DNA from: an uncultured Eubacteriales bacterium | GTDB lineage: Bacteria > Bacillota > Clostridia > Peptostreptococcales > Anaerovoracaceae | DNA: 29,111 nucleotides | Assembly (NCBI GenBank): GCA_910583765.1 | Contig: CAJTYS010000046.1 | Coordinates: 1 to 29,111 of the forward strand | Reading direction: 5' to 3' | Shown here: one piece after another, positions 1 through 7,600 of the stretch | Layout: each line of letters begins with the position of its first letter | Numbering within the stretch: the stretch's first letter is position 1 | Translations under genes and position numbers: made by a program | The notes under the pieces: model-generated | Database searches by the model: none | What the model saw: the letters and a program-made list of their open reading frames with translations, nothing else | What the model was told of the DNA's origin: nothing

Positions 1-52
1 ATGGACCGTTCTCTTCAAGGCTAAAAGCGTATACCGTCTTAAGACGGTGGAG
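1..52. repeat. Non-malic-enzyme sequence with a 16-bp perfect palindrome at the window edge
   Basis: Positions 33-48 (ACCGTCTTAAGACGGT) form a perfect 16-bp palindrome. Homology of the adjacent malic enzyme fragment stops near position 71, and everything to the left is unlike that family. On the plus strand an open frame runs from the window edge to a TAA at 74-76. A palindrome at the 3' edge of an open frame resembles the right-end hairpin of IS200/IS605-type elements, but the rest of any element lies outside the window, so this is inference only. Confidence 0.4.
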
Positions 53-169
53 TTATACCCCGCCTGTGGAGCTTAAATCAAGAATGGAATCAATGGGGAC
101 TTTGCTGTTCACCTCCCATTTTCCTTGATGTTTCTCATGTAGTTTTAACGATTCTTTGTAATAATCCAT
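53..169 (-). pseudogene. Malic enzyme, 5' fragment only (truncated)
   Basis: The minus strand carries a strong ribosome binding site (AGGAGG, complement of 174-179) four bases before an ATG at 169. The 38 codons begin MDYYKESLKLHEK and continue through a KVP segment to DLS. This is the characteristic N-terminus of bacterial NAD(P)-dependent malic enzymes, where DLS is normally followed by the conserved LAYTPGVA segment. Here the frame instead runs into STGGV and a stop. Malic enzyme (oxidative decarboxylation of malate to pyruvate) is normally about 390 or more residues, so only the first tenth remains and no catalytic residue is present. The intact start signals and divergent position next to a LysR regulator suggest a once functional, regulated gene cut by insertion or rearrangement. 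The identification rests on recognising a short N-terminus. Confidence 0.72.
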
Positions 170-393
170 TTTGCCTCCTTTCCGCTGTGGCAACCTGCTG
201 CCGTATGCAAATCATCAACCGTAAGTATATTTTTTATGAGCAGCTCATGGTATCGCAAATCTCAAGGGTGTATTCATTGAATCACGAATTAGGATTCTAC
301 TTTCAAAGGGAATTCGTGGTATAGTGAATCCAGTAGTGTTTTTAAAGATGATTCATGATAGAATAGTATTGAAATTTTTTAGTTGGAGCGTGA
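170..393. promoter_or_regulatory. Divergent control region with inverted repeat, candidate LysR operator
   Basis: This region separates the malic enzyme fragment (minus) from the LysR gene (plus). An 8-bp perfect inverted repeat, CACGAATT at 283-290 and AATTCGTG at 311-318, lies in its centre. A second short inverted pair (GAATC/GATTC) overlaps its left arm. A TATAGT at 320-325 could be a -10 for the LysR gene, although no good -35 accompanies it. LysR proteins usually bind such dyads between themselves and a divergent target. Assignment as an operator is inference. Confidence 0.4.
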
Positions 394-1275
394 TTGATTT
401 TGACCTTTATTCAGTTGGAATATTTTGAAACCGTATGTTTGTATGAAAGCATCAATAAAGCCGCTGAACAATTACATGTGTCTCAGCCTGCGATCACAAA
501 AGCGATTCAACAATTGGAATCTGAATTTGATGTCGCCTTGTTCCACAGATTGGGAAATCATCTGTCTCTCACGGAAGAGGGTGAATTTTTTCTTCGTTAT
601 TCCAAAGACATTACCAATAGGATCCGTCTCCTCGAGGAGCGCATGCATGAGAAAGCTCACAGCAAACAGACGATCAAACTCGGTGCGCCGCCAATGATCG
701 GCGCGTTCATGTTCCCTCATTTATTCAAACAATTTAAAGATGCGCATCCGGGCATCAATATTGAGATATTTGAACATGGTTCTTCTCAGATGGCTCAGCT
801 CATTGATGATGATACTCTTGATATGGCGATCATCATCTTAAACGATCTGCCTTTGTCGCAATATAATATGGTGCATATCTATGATACGGAGCTTTTGTAT
901 TGTACGAACGCCGCTTCTGCTTTTGTGCGGCTGGATCGCATCTCCCTTTCTGACATCCAGGATTCGCCGTTGATCCTTATGAAAGAAGGCTCGTATCAAA
1001 ACCCTGTCATCAAAGCCAGATTTGCCGAGCAGCAGCTTGTTCCTAATGTGATCCTGTATTCCAACCAGGTGCATACGATCAAGAATTTTATTAAACACGA
1101 TTTTGCGTCAGCCTTTATTCTGAAAGAAGTGCTTGATGCGCAGGATGATTTGGTCACGATCCCTTTATCTGAACCCATGCCTATCCAGATCGGTCTGATC
1201 TGGAAGAAGAAGATCCATTTGCCCAGCCATGCTTTGACGTTTATCAAATTCATTCAAAAGTACGAGTTTAAATGA
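394..1275 (+). CDS. LysR-family transcriptional regulator
   Basis: The 293-residue protein has normal LysR length. Residues about 6-63 form the winged helix-turn-helix (SINKAAEQLHVSQPAITKAI), and the rest matches the LysR substrate-binding domain (KLGAPPMIGAFMFPHLFKQF near residue 95). The start is TTG at 394, five bases after GGAG at 385-388; a second TTG at 400 is an alternative. The gene is divergent from the malic enzyme fragment at 53-169, the classic layout for a LysR activator and its target, so an organic acid such as malate is a plausible effector, though this is inferred from position only. If the target is really truncated, the regulator may be orphaned or may now serve other promoters. 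Confidence 0.93.
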   Translation: MILTFIQLEYFETVCLYESINKAAEQLHVSQPAITKAIQQLESEFDVALFHRLGNHLSLTEEGEFFLRYSKDITNRIRLLEERMHEKAHSKQTIKLGAPPMIGAFMFPHLFKQFKDAHPGINIEIFEHGSSQMAQLIDDDTLDMAIIILNDLPLSQYNMVHIYDTELLYCTNAASAFVRLDRISLSDIQDSPLILMKEGSYQNPVIKARFAEQQLVPNVILYSNQVHTIKNFIKHDFASAFILKEVLDAQDDLVTIPLSEPMPIQIGLIWKKKIHLPSHALTFIKFIQKYEFK

Positions 1276-1685
1276 TTGCTTTTCTTCATGGTTTAAGCAT
1301 AGCATGAAATCAAATGGATGAAAAATATCTAATTTTCATACTATTATAACTAATCAAAAATTTATTACATTTTTTGGGTATCTATTTACAAAAGAAATCA
1401 TGCCGCAATTAACCTAAAGTCGGACATTTTCTTTAAGGCAAGGCATTATCAAAGCTAGCCTCGCTGATTTTCTTTTAGAGGCAAGCATTGTTGTTATTCC
1501 GGAAATATCACAAACGATATTTCCTACATAATACAAAATCCCGGAGGACGCATCCTCTGGGATTTTCATTGTGTATGGTTTTTCTTTATCATTATTTTGT
1601 GGCAGCTGATACATGCATGCCTTTTATCTAATATAACTTTCTTGCATTTAACGCTTATACTACGCCTTTCATCTATACCTTCCCC
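1276..1685. other. Intergenic region without a convincing gene; two hairpins
   Basis: About 410 bases between the LysR stop and the XRE stop. The left half is A+T rich. Two hairpins follow: GGAAATATC/GATATTTCC at 1501-1524 (9-bp stem, 6-nt loop), and the stronger one at 1535-1566. A 66-codon minus frame (1414-1614) spans both hairpins and was not accepted as a gene. Confidence 0.5.
1535..1566. terminator. Strong hairpin, probable bidirectional terminator
   Basis: AAAATCCCGGAGGA (1535-1548) pairs with TCCTCTGGGATTTT (1553-1566) with one G-U pair and a 4-nt loop, giving a 14-bp stem flanked by T-runs on both strands. It lies between converging transcripts (LysR from the left, XRE regulator from the right) and could terminate both. 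Confidence 0.65.
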
Positions 1686-2522
1686 TTACCAGGTCATTTC
1701 GTCATCCTGAAAGATCGAAAACGCAGTCAAGCTGACATACTCTTTGCCCTTAATCGCATACTCTACAGTAAGCAGGCAATGATACCACTCATCAGGATCT
1801 TCGTGAAACACGACAAAATCAGGTTCTAATGCAAAGTATATGCCGCCATTCTTATAGGTGGCCGCAACTTGTTTTTCTGTTGTTTCTTCTGTGTGCAGGT
1901 TATAGAGCTTGGCTGTCACCTTAGCGTTTCCCTGAATTCTTTCATTAAAATAATCTGACTCGTCTTGAAAAACCAGCTGAACGGCCGGATGCTGGTCCAT
2001 AAACACAGCTGGGATATCTCCTTCCATCTGTCCCAAGACCTCCAGTTCCCGTGCTCCCCGCTCTCGCTCTGACATGCGTTCAAAGGCATCCAAATCAAAA
2101 GTTTTGGTGATTGCTCTGGATGGTGTGGCCCCGGGTAGATTGACCAGCATTCTCATATCCGTCTCTGACAAAATCCTCTGCCCATTGTCCGTAGGAACAT
2201 ACGTATGTGTGAGGACATAGGCGCATAGAGCCACAAGACCGCAGAGTATCAGCAGCAGCAGCAAAATGATCTTCTTTCTGCGGCTGGCCTTTTTCTTCGA
2301 TGTGTCAACGCCGTGAATATAGTCCCTATCGTTTTTTAGCAGCATATCCAATGTGATCCCATAAGCATCGCTGATTTGTATCAAGATGGATAGGTCCGGA
2401 TAATTCTTGCCATTTTCCCAATTGGATACGGTTTGTCGGGTGACTGCGAATTGATTCGCGAATTGCTCCTGGCTCATTCCTCGTTCAGTTCTTAATTCCC
2501 TGATCTTTGCTCCAATATCCAT
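1686..2522 (-). CDS. XRE-family regulator with single transmembrane segment and extracytoplasmic domain
   Basis: The protein has 278 residues from an ATG at 2522, chosen because the helix-turn-helix starts immediately (MDIGAKIRELRTERGMSQEQ). Residues 1-65 are a Cro/C1-type DNA-binding domain (TRQTVSNWENGKNYPDLS). A basic stretch (KKKASRRKK) precedes one hydrophobic helix (IILLLLLILCGLVALCAYVL, about residues 85-105). The remaining 170 residues would lie outside the membrane and match no family I recognise. Such membrane-anchored XRE proteins occur in Firmicutes and are thought to link envelope state to transcription. The gene stands alone, with its own promoter candidate at 2550-2578. Ligand and targets are unknown. 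Confidence 0.85.
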   Translation of the reverse strand: MDIGAKIRELRTERGMSQEQFANQFAVTRQTVSNWENGKNYPDLSILIQISDAYGITLDMLLKNDRDYIHGVDTSKKKASRRKKIILLLLLILCGLVALCAYVLTHTYVPTDNGQRILSETDMRMLVNLPGATPSRAITKTFDLDAFERMSERERGARELEVLGQMEGDIPAVFMDQHPAVQLVFQDESDYFNERIQGNAKVTAKLYNLHTEETTEKQVAATYKNGGIYFALEPDFVVFHEDPDEWYHCLLTVEYAIKGKEYVSLTAFSIFQDDEMTW

Positions 2523-2549
2523 ATCAAGCTCTTCGCTCCTTTCTCCAAA

Positions 2550-2578
2550 ATAGTAGCATTTTACCCTTTTAGAGTAAA
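2550..2578 (-). promoter_or_regulatory. Candidate sigma-A promoter of the XRE gene
   Basis: Read on the minus strand, TTTACT (2573-2578) and TACTAT (2550-2555) are separated by 17 bp. The site lies about 30 bases upstream of the chosen ATG. A small inverted repeat (TTTAC/GTAAA) overlaps the -35 side and could be an autoregulatory site. Confidence 0.5.
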
Positions 2579-2706
2579 GCAAGAATCTCTTGCGGTAAGG
2601 AATTTTAGAGAAATAGCCCTTGATTCACGTGCAAGCGTAAAGATGCCGATTGTCCTTTCGTGATAGGCCTACTGGGATTTCACTGATACCATCCATTTTT
2701 GTCATT

Positions 2707-3570
2707 TCATAAATATGCTCTGATCTGACTTTCTCCCATACCCATGATTTCCGCGATTTTTGCGGTATCCATTCCCTGGGCTGCTAAATTTTGAATTGCG
2801 TGCTTTAATTGAGCATTTGCCGCTTCTAACTCACCTTTGAGCTTTTTGTTCTCCCGTTGACAGCTAGCCTGCCAGTGCAGGAATTTGTCCCTGGCTATGG
2901 CCTTTTCCCGCAGGATTTCTTCCTGGGTCACTTCCCTCATGATCGCGTCCGTCATTTGGATCTCCTTTCCCCCTTGCCGTTTCAACGCCTCCACGTAGTC
3001 TTCCCAACCCGGTTCCCCTGCGTATTTCAAGTATTCGAGAAACCGTTCCACTTCCGTCAGCTCCATGATCGGACGGTGTTCTCGATTCACCTTTGGCAGC
3101 TCGATGTAGTGAAACTGCATCAGGTTGGTCAGCGTTTTCCCCGTTCGCGCTTCTCTGAGGACGTGGCAGGTGTGAAACTCTCCGCCCAGCCGAGGCAGGG
3201 CGTAATTCAAAATCGATATGCTGACGGTTTTTTTCAGTTTACCATACTTCTCGCCCGTTGCCAATCCCTGCATCACCATGCCGCAGTGATAGTAAAGGTT
3301 TCGTTCGATGATTTCCTCGTCTTCTGTGAATTGCATTTCGATGTCCAGCAGTTCGCCCCTGTTCGTTTCCGCTTTGATGTCCAGGATCCCCTCTTTTTGC
3401 GCGTCCGTTTCCCGCACGTTGAAGGGATTTTTGTAGATCACGGATTTGATGGGATCGTCTTTCCGATCCAGGATCAAATTGAGCATGCCGATCAACGCGG
3501 CTTTGCAGGCTTTGTTTTCCCTTCCAAACACTGCTTTGAATATCACGTCGTTTTTTAATGTCAGTGCCAT
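2707..3570 (-). CDS. Rpn/PD-(D/E)XK nuclease-family putative transposase protein
   Basis: A 287-residue protein of the Rpn/PDDEXK_2 group. The N-terminus (LKNDVIFKAVFGRE, near residue 4) and the core ILDIKAETNRGELLDIEMQ (near residue 60) are typical: an Asp and an E-x-Q pair sit at the expected nuclease positions. The C-terminal third is a charged predicted coiled coil (REKAIARDKF to KLKGELEAANAQ) ending in a short helix-turn-helix-like tail (MDTAKIAEIMGMGESQIRAYL is 21 residues at 267-287). Rpn proteins promote RecA-independent recombination in E. coli; the role in Clostridia is unclear. The ATG follows AAGGGG closely. It is a distant relative of the pair at 20641-22221. Confidence 0.88.
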   Translation of the reverse strand: MALTLKNDVIFKAVFGRENKACKAALIGMLNLILDRKDDPIKSVIYKNPFNVRETDAQKEGILDIKAETNRGELLDIEMQFTEDEEIIERNLYYHCGMVMQGLATGEKYGKLKKTVSISILNYALPRLGGEFHTCHVLREARTGKTLTNLMQFHYIELPKVNREHRPIMELTEVERFLEYLKYAGEPGWEDYVEALKRQGGKEIQMTDAIMREVTQEEILREKAIARDKFLHWQASCQRENKKLKGELEAANAQLKHAIQNLAAQGMDTAKIAEIMGMGESQIRAYL

Positions 3571-3614
3571 GTTTTACCCCTTTCAATTATGTATTTTTTA
3601 TTACATTTTCTATA

Positions 3615-3643
3615 ATTTTACATCAATCAAAATGATTTGTCAA
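3615..3643 (-). promoter_or_regulatory. Sigma-A promoter of the Rpn-family gene, with TACAT repeats
   Basis: On the minus strand TTGACA (3638-3643) is followed after 17 bp by TAAAAT (3615-3620). Several TACAT/ATGTA elements surround it, including the palindrome TACATGTA at 3649-3656 and ATGTA/TACAT at 3589-3606. These could be operator half-sites. Confidence 0.65.
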
Positions 3644-3816
3644 TCATTTACATGTATTTTTTTACATTTCTGCTAGCTATACCTCTCCAAATTCTACTCG
3701 TCGCTTTTTTTAACACTCACCTATGCTCCCTTTTCTCCGCTTCGCCCCCATTCCTGCCATACCCTTCCAAAACTCAAAAAAGGCCCAAAAAAATCGTAAA
3801 AAGCATGAAAAAGGGA

Positions 3817-3845
3817 TTGCAATTCAAAGTGATATCTAGTACACT
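3817..3845 (+). promoter_or_regulatory. Promoter of the lysine riboswitch-GRE operon
   Basis: TTGCAA (3817-3822), a 17-bp spacer and TACACT (3840-3845) place the transcription start about 5-10 bases before the first riboswitch helix. The position fits, although the match to consensus is moderate. The stretch 3657-3816 upstream holds nothing I recognise. Confidence 0.55.
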
Positions 3846-3856
3846 AAGTGCGGATT

Positions 3857-4034
3857 GATAGAGGCGCGAAGCAAAAGAAAAATCAGAGAGTCGGCAGACA
3901 GCGACCTGATTTGGAGGTAATCTTCGCCGAATCGGAATATCCAGGCATGGGGTTCCGGTGGGCATGCGGTCAATAGCCGCATGACTGTCTGCTTTGAGAA
4001 TATCCTTTCGATCACTCAAAGCAGTTGAGCTATC
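3857..4034 (+). promoter_or_regulatory. Lysine riboswitch (L-box / LYS element)
   Basis: The 178-nt segment has the conserved blocks of the lysine riboswitch: GATAGAGGCGCGA at its start, TCGCCGAA in the middle, GACTGTC after the fourth helix and GAGCTATC at the end. All helices can be drawn. P1 is GATAG 3857-3861 with CTATC 4030-4034. P2 is GCGAAG 3866-3871 with CTTCGC 3922-3927, extended by AAATCAG/CTGATTT (3880-3886/3906-3912) and GTCG/CGAC. P3 is CGGAA 3933-3937 with TTCCG 3953-3957. P4 is CATGCGG 3963-3969 with CCGCATG 3977-3983. P5 is a 10-bp stem, 3989-3998 with 4015-4024. The known family binds L-lysine and controls lysine biosynthesis, transport and, in a few fermenters, catabolism. 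Here it precedes a glycyl radical enzyme, an unusual target. Confidence 0.95.
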
Positions 4035-4103
4035 CTTTGCGTGACATTTTAGAGATTAAGCTCGATCAGGCGGTAAAACCGTCATCATCGATACTGCCAT
4101 TTC

Positions 4104-4131
4104 AGTCAGCGGGATTGCTCGCTGACTTTTT
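4104..4131 (+). terminator. Intrinsic terminator in the riboswitch leader (expression platform)
   Basis: AGTCAGCGGG (4104-4113) pairs with CTCGCTGACT (4118-4127) with one G-U pair and a 4-nt loop, followed directly by TTTTT (4127-4131). It lies 53 bases before the GRE start codon, so lysine probably acts by transcription attenuation. The 3' strand of P1 (TTGAGCT, 4025-4031) is complementary to AGCTCGA (4059-4065), giving a helix that excludes P1. I could not find a clear antiterminator with the left terminator arm, so whether lysine turns the operon on or off is not readable. Confidence 0.85.
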
Positions 4132-4183
4132 CATTGATACGGCAAATTCTGTCTATGACATTGAATGCCTAAAGGAGGAACAT

Positions 4184-6562
4184 ATGTTAACACCAAGAGT
4201 AGAAAGAATGCGGGAAAAATATTTTGACACCATCCCGCAGATCACGGCAGAAAGACTGGTGCTGGCAACCGAAGCCTACCAAAGGTTCGCCGGCGACGCA
4301 GTCCCTATTTTCAGAGCCAAGGTCGTCAACCACATCATGGAAAACATGACAACCCTCATCCTGGATGATGAACTGATCGTAGGAACGGCCACCAATGTAT
4401 ATCGGGGCGCGAACCTGCATCCAGAATTCCAGTCCAGTTCCTGGTATATCAGCGATATTGACGATTTTTCCACGAGAGAAAAAGATCCTTACTATATTTC
4501 GCCAGAAGACAAGGAAACCATCCTGGAAACCCTCAAGTACTGGGAAGGCAAGTCCATGGAAGATCTGGCGGAAACAGCCATGCCTGCGAAGATTCAGGAG
4601 TTGGAGAAAGATGATATCATTTGCGTGGGCCTGGAAAACGGCGTTTCCGGAGAAACCACCTGCGACCACGAAAAAATCCTCACCGTAGGGATCAAAGGCT
4701 ACATGGAAGAATGCCAGAAAAACATTGACAACCTGCTCCCTCAAACCATGGAAGAACAGGCCAAAGTGGATTTTTGGAAAGCATGCGTCATCCAGTGCCA
4801 AGGGCTGATCACTTATGCCCACAGAATGGCAGATGAGGCGGAAAAAATGGCTACGGAATGCGCAGACGAAAAGAGAAAGCAGGAACTTCTGACCATCGCT
4901 GAAAACTGCAGAGTTGTCCCAGAAAATCCGCCGCGAACCTTCCAGCAAGCGCTGCAGGCAATCTGGTTCGTACACGTTTATTTTTACATCGAAGTCTGCA
5001 CCACAGCCTGCGGGTTCGGCAGATTCGACCAGTACATGTGGCCATTCTACAAAAAAGACGTGATCGATGAGAAAAACATCACCAGGGAAGAAGCCCTGGA
5101 AATGCTGGAATGCCTTTACCTGAAAACATGTGAAGTCTATGAAGTGAGAGACAACTGGTACGCCACGGCTTTCGCCGGATATCCTATGTGGCAGATCTTA
5201 GTAGTAGGCGGACAAACGCCGGACGGAAAGGACGCGACTAACGATCTATCCTACCTGTGCCTGGAAGCCGCAGATGATCTGCAGGTCAAACAGCCTGTCA
5301 TGGCCCTGAGAGTTTGGGAAGAAACACCGGAAGATCTGATTCAGTTCGGCTGCAGAATGGTCCAGGAGGGACAGGCGAACCCAGGATTTTTCAACGACAA
5401 CGCCGCGATACCAATCTCCCTGGGAAAAGGCAGGGGAAGCACCATCGAGGAAGCAAGAGACTGGACCATCGTAGGATGCATCCAGCCAGGGCCTGGCGGC
5501 GGCGGGACAGACGGTTCCCCTGACGCAGGGTACGTGAACATGGGCAAGATGATCGAATTCGTTCTCCACAACGGCGTGGATCCTGCCACAGGCAAGCTCA
5601 TGGGACTGGAAACAGGCGACCCCAGAGAATTCCAGGATATTGAAGAATTCAAAGACGCTCTGAAAAAGCAGATCATCCATCATTACAGCCTGATCAGGAC
5701 TGGCTATAACTTGATGCAGAGCATCCACATGAACCGGTATCCTGTGATCTTCGCCTCCATGGTGACCAAGGGATGCGTAGAAAGCGGCAAATCCGTGCAG
5801 CATGGCGGCGCGCAGTACTCCACATGCGGACTCTACGTTACAGGCCCAGCGAATCTGGCGGACTCTATTGCCGCAGTGGAAAAATGCGTGTTTGAAGACA
5901 AAGACCTGACCATGGATGAGCTGATCAAAGCCTGCGACAGCAACTTTGAAGGGCAGGAGCGGCTGCGGCAGCTGCTCCTGAACAAGCCTGAAAAATTCGG
6001 CAACAACTCAGCGCATGTGGACGCTATTTACAAAGAAATGATGACCTACATCGCAGATACTGTCCAGGAATGGCAGGATGCCAGAGGTGGCTGGTACGCG
6101 TTTGGCATTGATTCCCAGACCATGAACATCCCCCATGGCCAAGTCACAGGCGCGCTCCCAGACGGAAGACTTGCGGGCGAACCATTCTGCGACGCGGCCT
6201 CGCCAATGATGGGCAGGGACATCAACGGCCCTACAGCTACCGTCAAATCAGTCGCCAGCATGGTCAGCGAAGCGCTGCACGAAGGCGCGCTGTACAACCT
6301 GCGTTTCGACCCTAACGGCGTACAGGGAGAAGCAGGCAGAAACATTATCGAAGGCGTAGTGAAAACCTATTTTGAAGACGGCGGCCAGCACATCCAGATC
6401 AATGTGGTGGACAACGAGACGCTGAAAAAGGCCCAGAAAAAACCGGAAGATTACAAGGGCCTCATGGTCCGAGTAGCGGGCTACATGGCTTACTTCACAG
6501 AGTTAGATAAAAGCGCACAGGACGCGATCATCTACCGGACGCCGCATTTGTCACAAAATTAA
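4184..6562 (+). CDS. Glycyl radical enzyme of unassigned function (PFL/dehydratase superfamily, CxQ variant)
   Basis: 792 residues from the ATG at 4184, preceded by AGGAGG at 4173-4178; an in-frame TTG at 4025 would lie inside the riboswitch. The pyruvate-formate-lyase-like domain fills most of the protein, with GRFDQYMWPFY, the DGKDATNDLSYL segment, and the thiyl-radical loop VGCIQPGPGGGG with Cys432. The C-terminal glycyl radical motif is RVAGYMAYF with Gly766. Size and spacing resemble hydroxyproline dehydratase (HypD). However, eliminating GREs carry Cys-x-Glu, the Glu acting as general base, and here residue 434 is Gln. The activase and an NhaC-family transporter follow in the operon and a lysine riboswitch precedes it. 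I infer a substrate that is lysine or lysine-derived and a reaction unlike the classical dehydratases. Being oxygen-sensitive, the enzyme implies anaerobic expression. Confidence 0.93.
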   Translation: MLTPRVERMREKYFDTIPQITAERLVLATEAYQRFAGDAVPIFRAKVVNHIMENMTTLILDDELIVGTATNVYRGANLHPEFQSSSWYISDIDDFSTREKDPYYISPEDKETILETLKYWEGKSMEDLAETAMPAKIQELEKDDIICVGLENGVSGETTCDHEKILTVGIKGYMEECQKNIDNLLPQTMEEQAKVDFWKACVIQCQGLITYAHRMADEAEKMATECADEKRKQELLTIAENCRVVPENPPRTFQQALQAIWFVHVYFYIEVCTTACGFGRFDQYMWPFYKKDVIDEKNITREEALEMLECLYLKTCEVYEVRDNWYATAFAGYPMWQILVVGGQTPDGKDATNDLSYLCLEAADDLQVKQPVMALRVWEETPEDLIQFGCRMVQEGQANPGFFNDNAAIPISLGKGRGSTIEEARDWTIVGCIQPGPGGGGTDGSPDAGYVNMGKMIEFVLHNGVDPATGKLMGLETGDPREFQDIEEFKDALKKQIIHHYSLIRTGYNLMQSIHMNRYPVIFASMVTKGCVESGKSVQHGGAQYSTCGLYVTGPANLADSIAAVEKCVFEDKDLTMDELIKACDSNFEGQERLRQLLLNKPEKFGNNSAHVDAIYKEMMTYIADTVQEWQDARGGWYAFGIDSQTMNIPHGQVTGALPDGRLAGEPFCDAASPMMGRDINGPTATVKSVASMVSEALHEGALYNLRFDPNGVQGEAGRNIIEGVVKTYFEDGGQHIQINVVDNETLKKAQKKPEDYKGLMVRVAGYMAYFTELDKSAQDAIIYRTPHLSQN

Positions 6563-6628
6563 CCCTAGAAAAATCGGGGGGGCGGGAAAGAGCATCTGCC
6601 TCACATGCCCCATAGAAAGGAGGCTTCC

Positions 6629-7564
6629 ATGAGCCATACACCTGAACGCGTTCTTGTTGGGAGCCTTCAGAAATTTTCTATTGAAGATGGGCCCGGCATC
6701 AGGACGACCATATTCCTGAAGGGCTGTCCCCTCAGCTGTAAGTGGTGTCACAATCCCGAATTGATCGACTCCAGGCAGCAGCTGATTCAATCACCAAACA
6801 ACTGCATTGGCTGCGGATGCTGCGTCACAGCATGTCCACAAAGCGCAGTGGCCCTGGAGCCATCAGCTGGCATCATCATAGACAGGGCCAAATGCGACAT
6901 CTGCCTGCAATGTGCGGATCAATGCTACGCAAAAGCCTTAAGGCCCGTGGCCAAGCTCATGTCCATCGAGGAAATCCTCCGCATTGCCGGACAGGACAAA
7001 GGGTTTTATGACAACACAGGAGGCGGCATCACGGTCAGCGGCGGAGAAATCCTGATGCATGGGGAATTCGTGAAGCGCCTTGTGCGTGAAGCAGGCGAGC
7101 AGGGCATCAACGTGTGCCTGGATACTAGCGGCTTTGGTGACTCCCATGTTCTCAAGGATCTGGCGCTGGCGGAAAATGTCACAGATATCCTGTATGACAT
7201 GAAATCCATTGACAATGAAGTCCACAAAGCCTGTACAGGCGTCGGCAACCAGTTGATCATCGCCAATCTGCGGATGCTGGCAGAGGATGAAAAAATCTTG
7301 GACAAGCTGACCATGAGGATGCCTCTGATCAAAGATATCAACGACAGCCAGGACATCATCCTGCGCACAGGTGAGCTTTACCAGGAACTAGGCATCAAAC
7401 GAGTGACCCTGCTTCCATACCATGACCTGGGGATCAGTAAGCAGCGAAACATCGGCGGCAGGCAGGAATCATTTCAGCCACCCACAGCAGAACGGCTGTC
7501 AGAAATCGAGGCTTATTTTCGAGATGAAATCAATCTAAAAGTGGAAATATTGGGAAGAGTTTAA
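6629..7564 (+). CDS. Glycyl radical enzyme activating enzyme (radical SAM)
   Basis: 311 residues from the ATG at 6629, five bases after AGGAGG (6618-6623). The radical SAM motif CxxxCxxC is at Cys33, Cys37 and Cys40 (GCPLSCKWCHNP). An inserted ferredoxin-like domain follows with two 4Fe-4S motifs: Cys59, 62, 65, 69 and Cys89, 92, 95, 99. The glycine-rich TGGGITVSGGE segment for SAM binding lies near residue 132. This is the architecture of activases that abstract a hydrogen from the glycine of dehydratase- and decarboxylase-type GREs; PFL activase lacks the extra clusters. It starts 66 bases after the GRE stop, and its partner is almost certainly Gly766 of that enzyme. All cluster cysteines are intact. 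Confidence 0.96.
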   Translation: MSHTPERVLVGSLQKFSIEDGPGIRTTIFLKGCPLSCKWCHNPELIDSRQQLIQSPNNCIGCGCCVTACPQSAVALEPSAGIIIDRAKCDICLQCADQCYAKALRPVAKLMSIEEILRIAGQDKGFYDNTGGGITVSGGEILMHGEFVKRLVREAGEQGINVCLDTSGFGDSHVLKDLALAENVTDILYDMKSIDNEVHKACTGVGNQLIIANLRMLAEDEKILDKLTMRMPLIKDINDSQDIILRTGELYQELGIKRVTLLPYHDLGISKQRNIGGRQESFQPPTAERLSEIEAYFRDEINLKVEILGRV

Positions 7565-7600
7565 AACTAGTTATTGCGATTGCAAAAGAAAGGAATCACT

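Noticed and set aside
1414..1614. 66-codon minus-strand frame
   Set aside because: It spans the two hairpins, has only a weak AAAGG site, and has no recognisable family.
2857..3558. 233-codon plus-strand frame
   Set aside because: It is the antisense shadow of the Rpn-family gene at 2707-3570, which has clear family motifs and start signals.
4025..4183. GRE open frame extending 53 codons upstream to a TTG at 4025
   Set aside because: The extension lies within the riboswitch and terminator, has no ribosome binding site, and the ATG at 4184 has a perfect AGGAGG and gives the normal GRE length.
4184..6562. Calling the GRE hydroxyproline dehydratase (HypD) or choline TMA-lyase (CutC)
   Set aside because: Length and spacing resemble HypD, but Glu at Cys+2 is replaced by Gln, no proC or microcompartment genes are present, and the lysine riboswitch indicates a different substrate.
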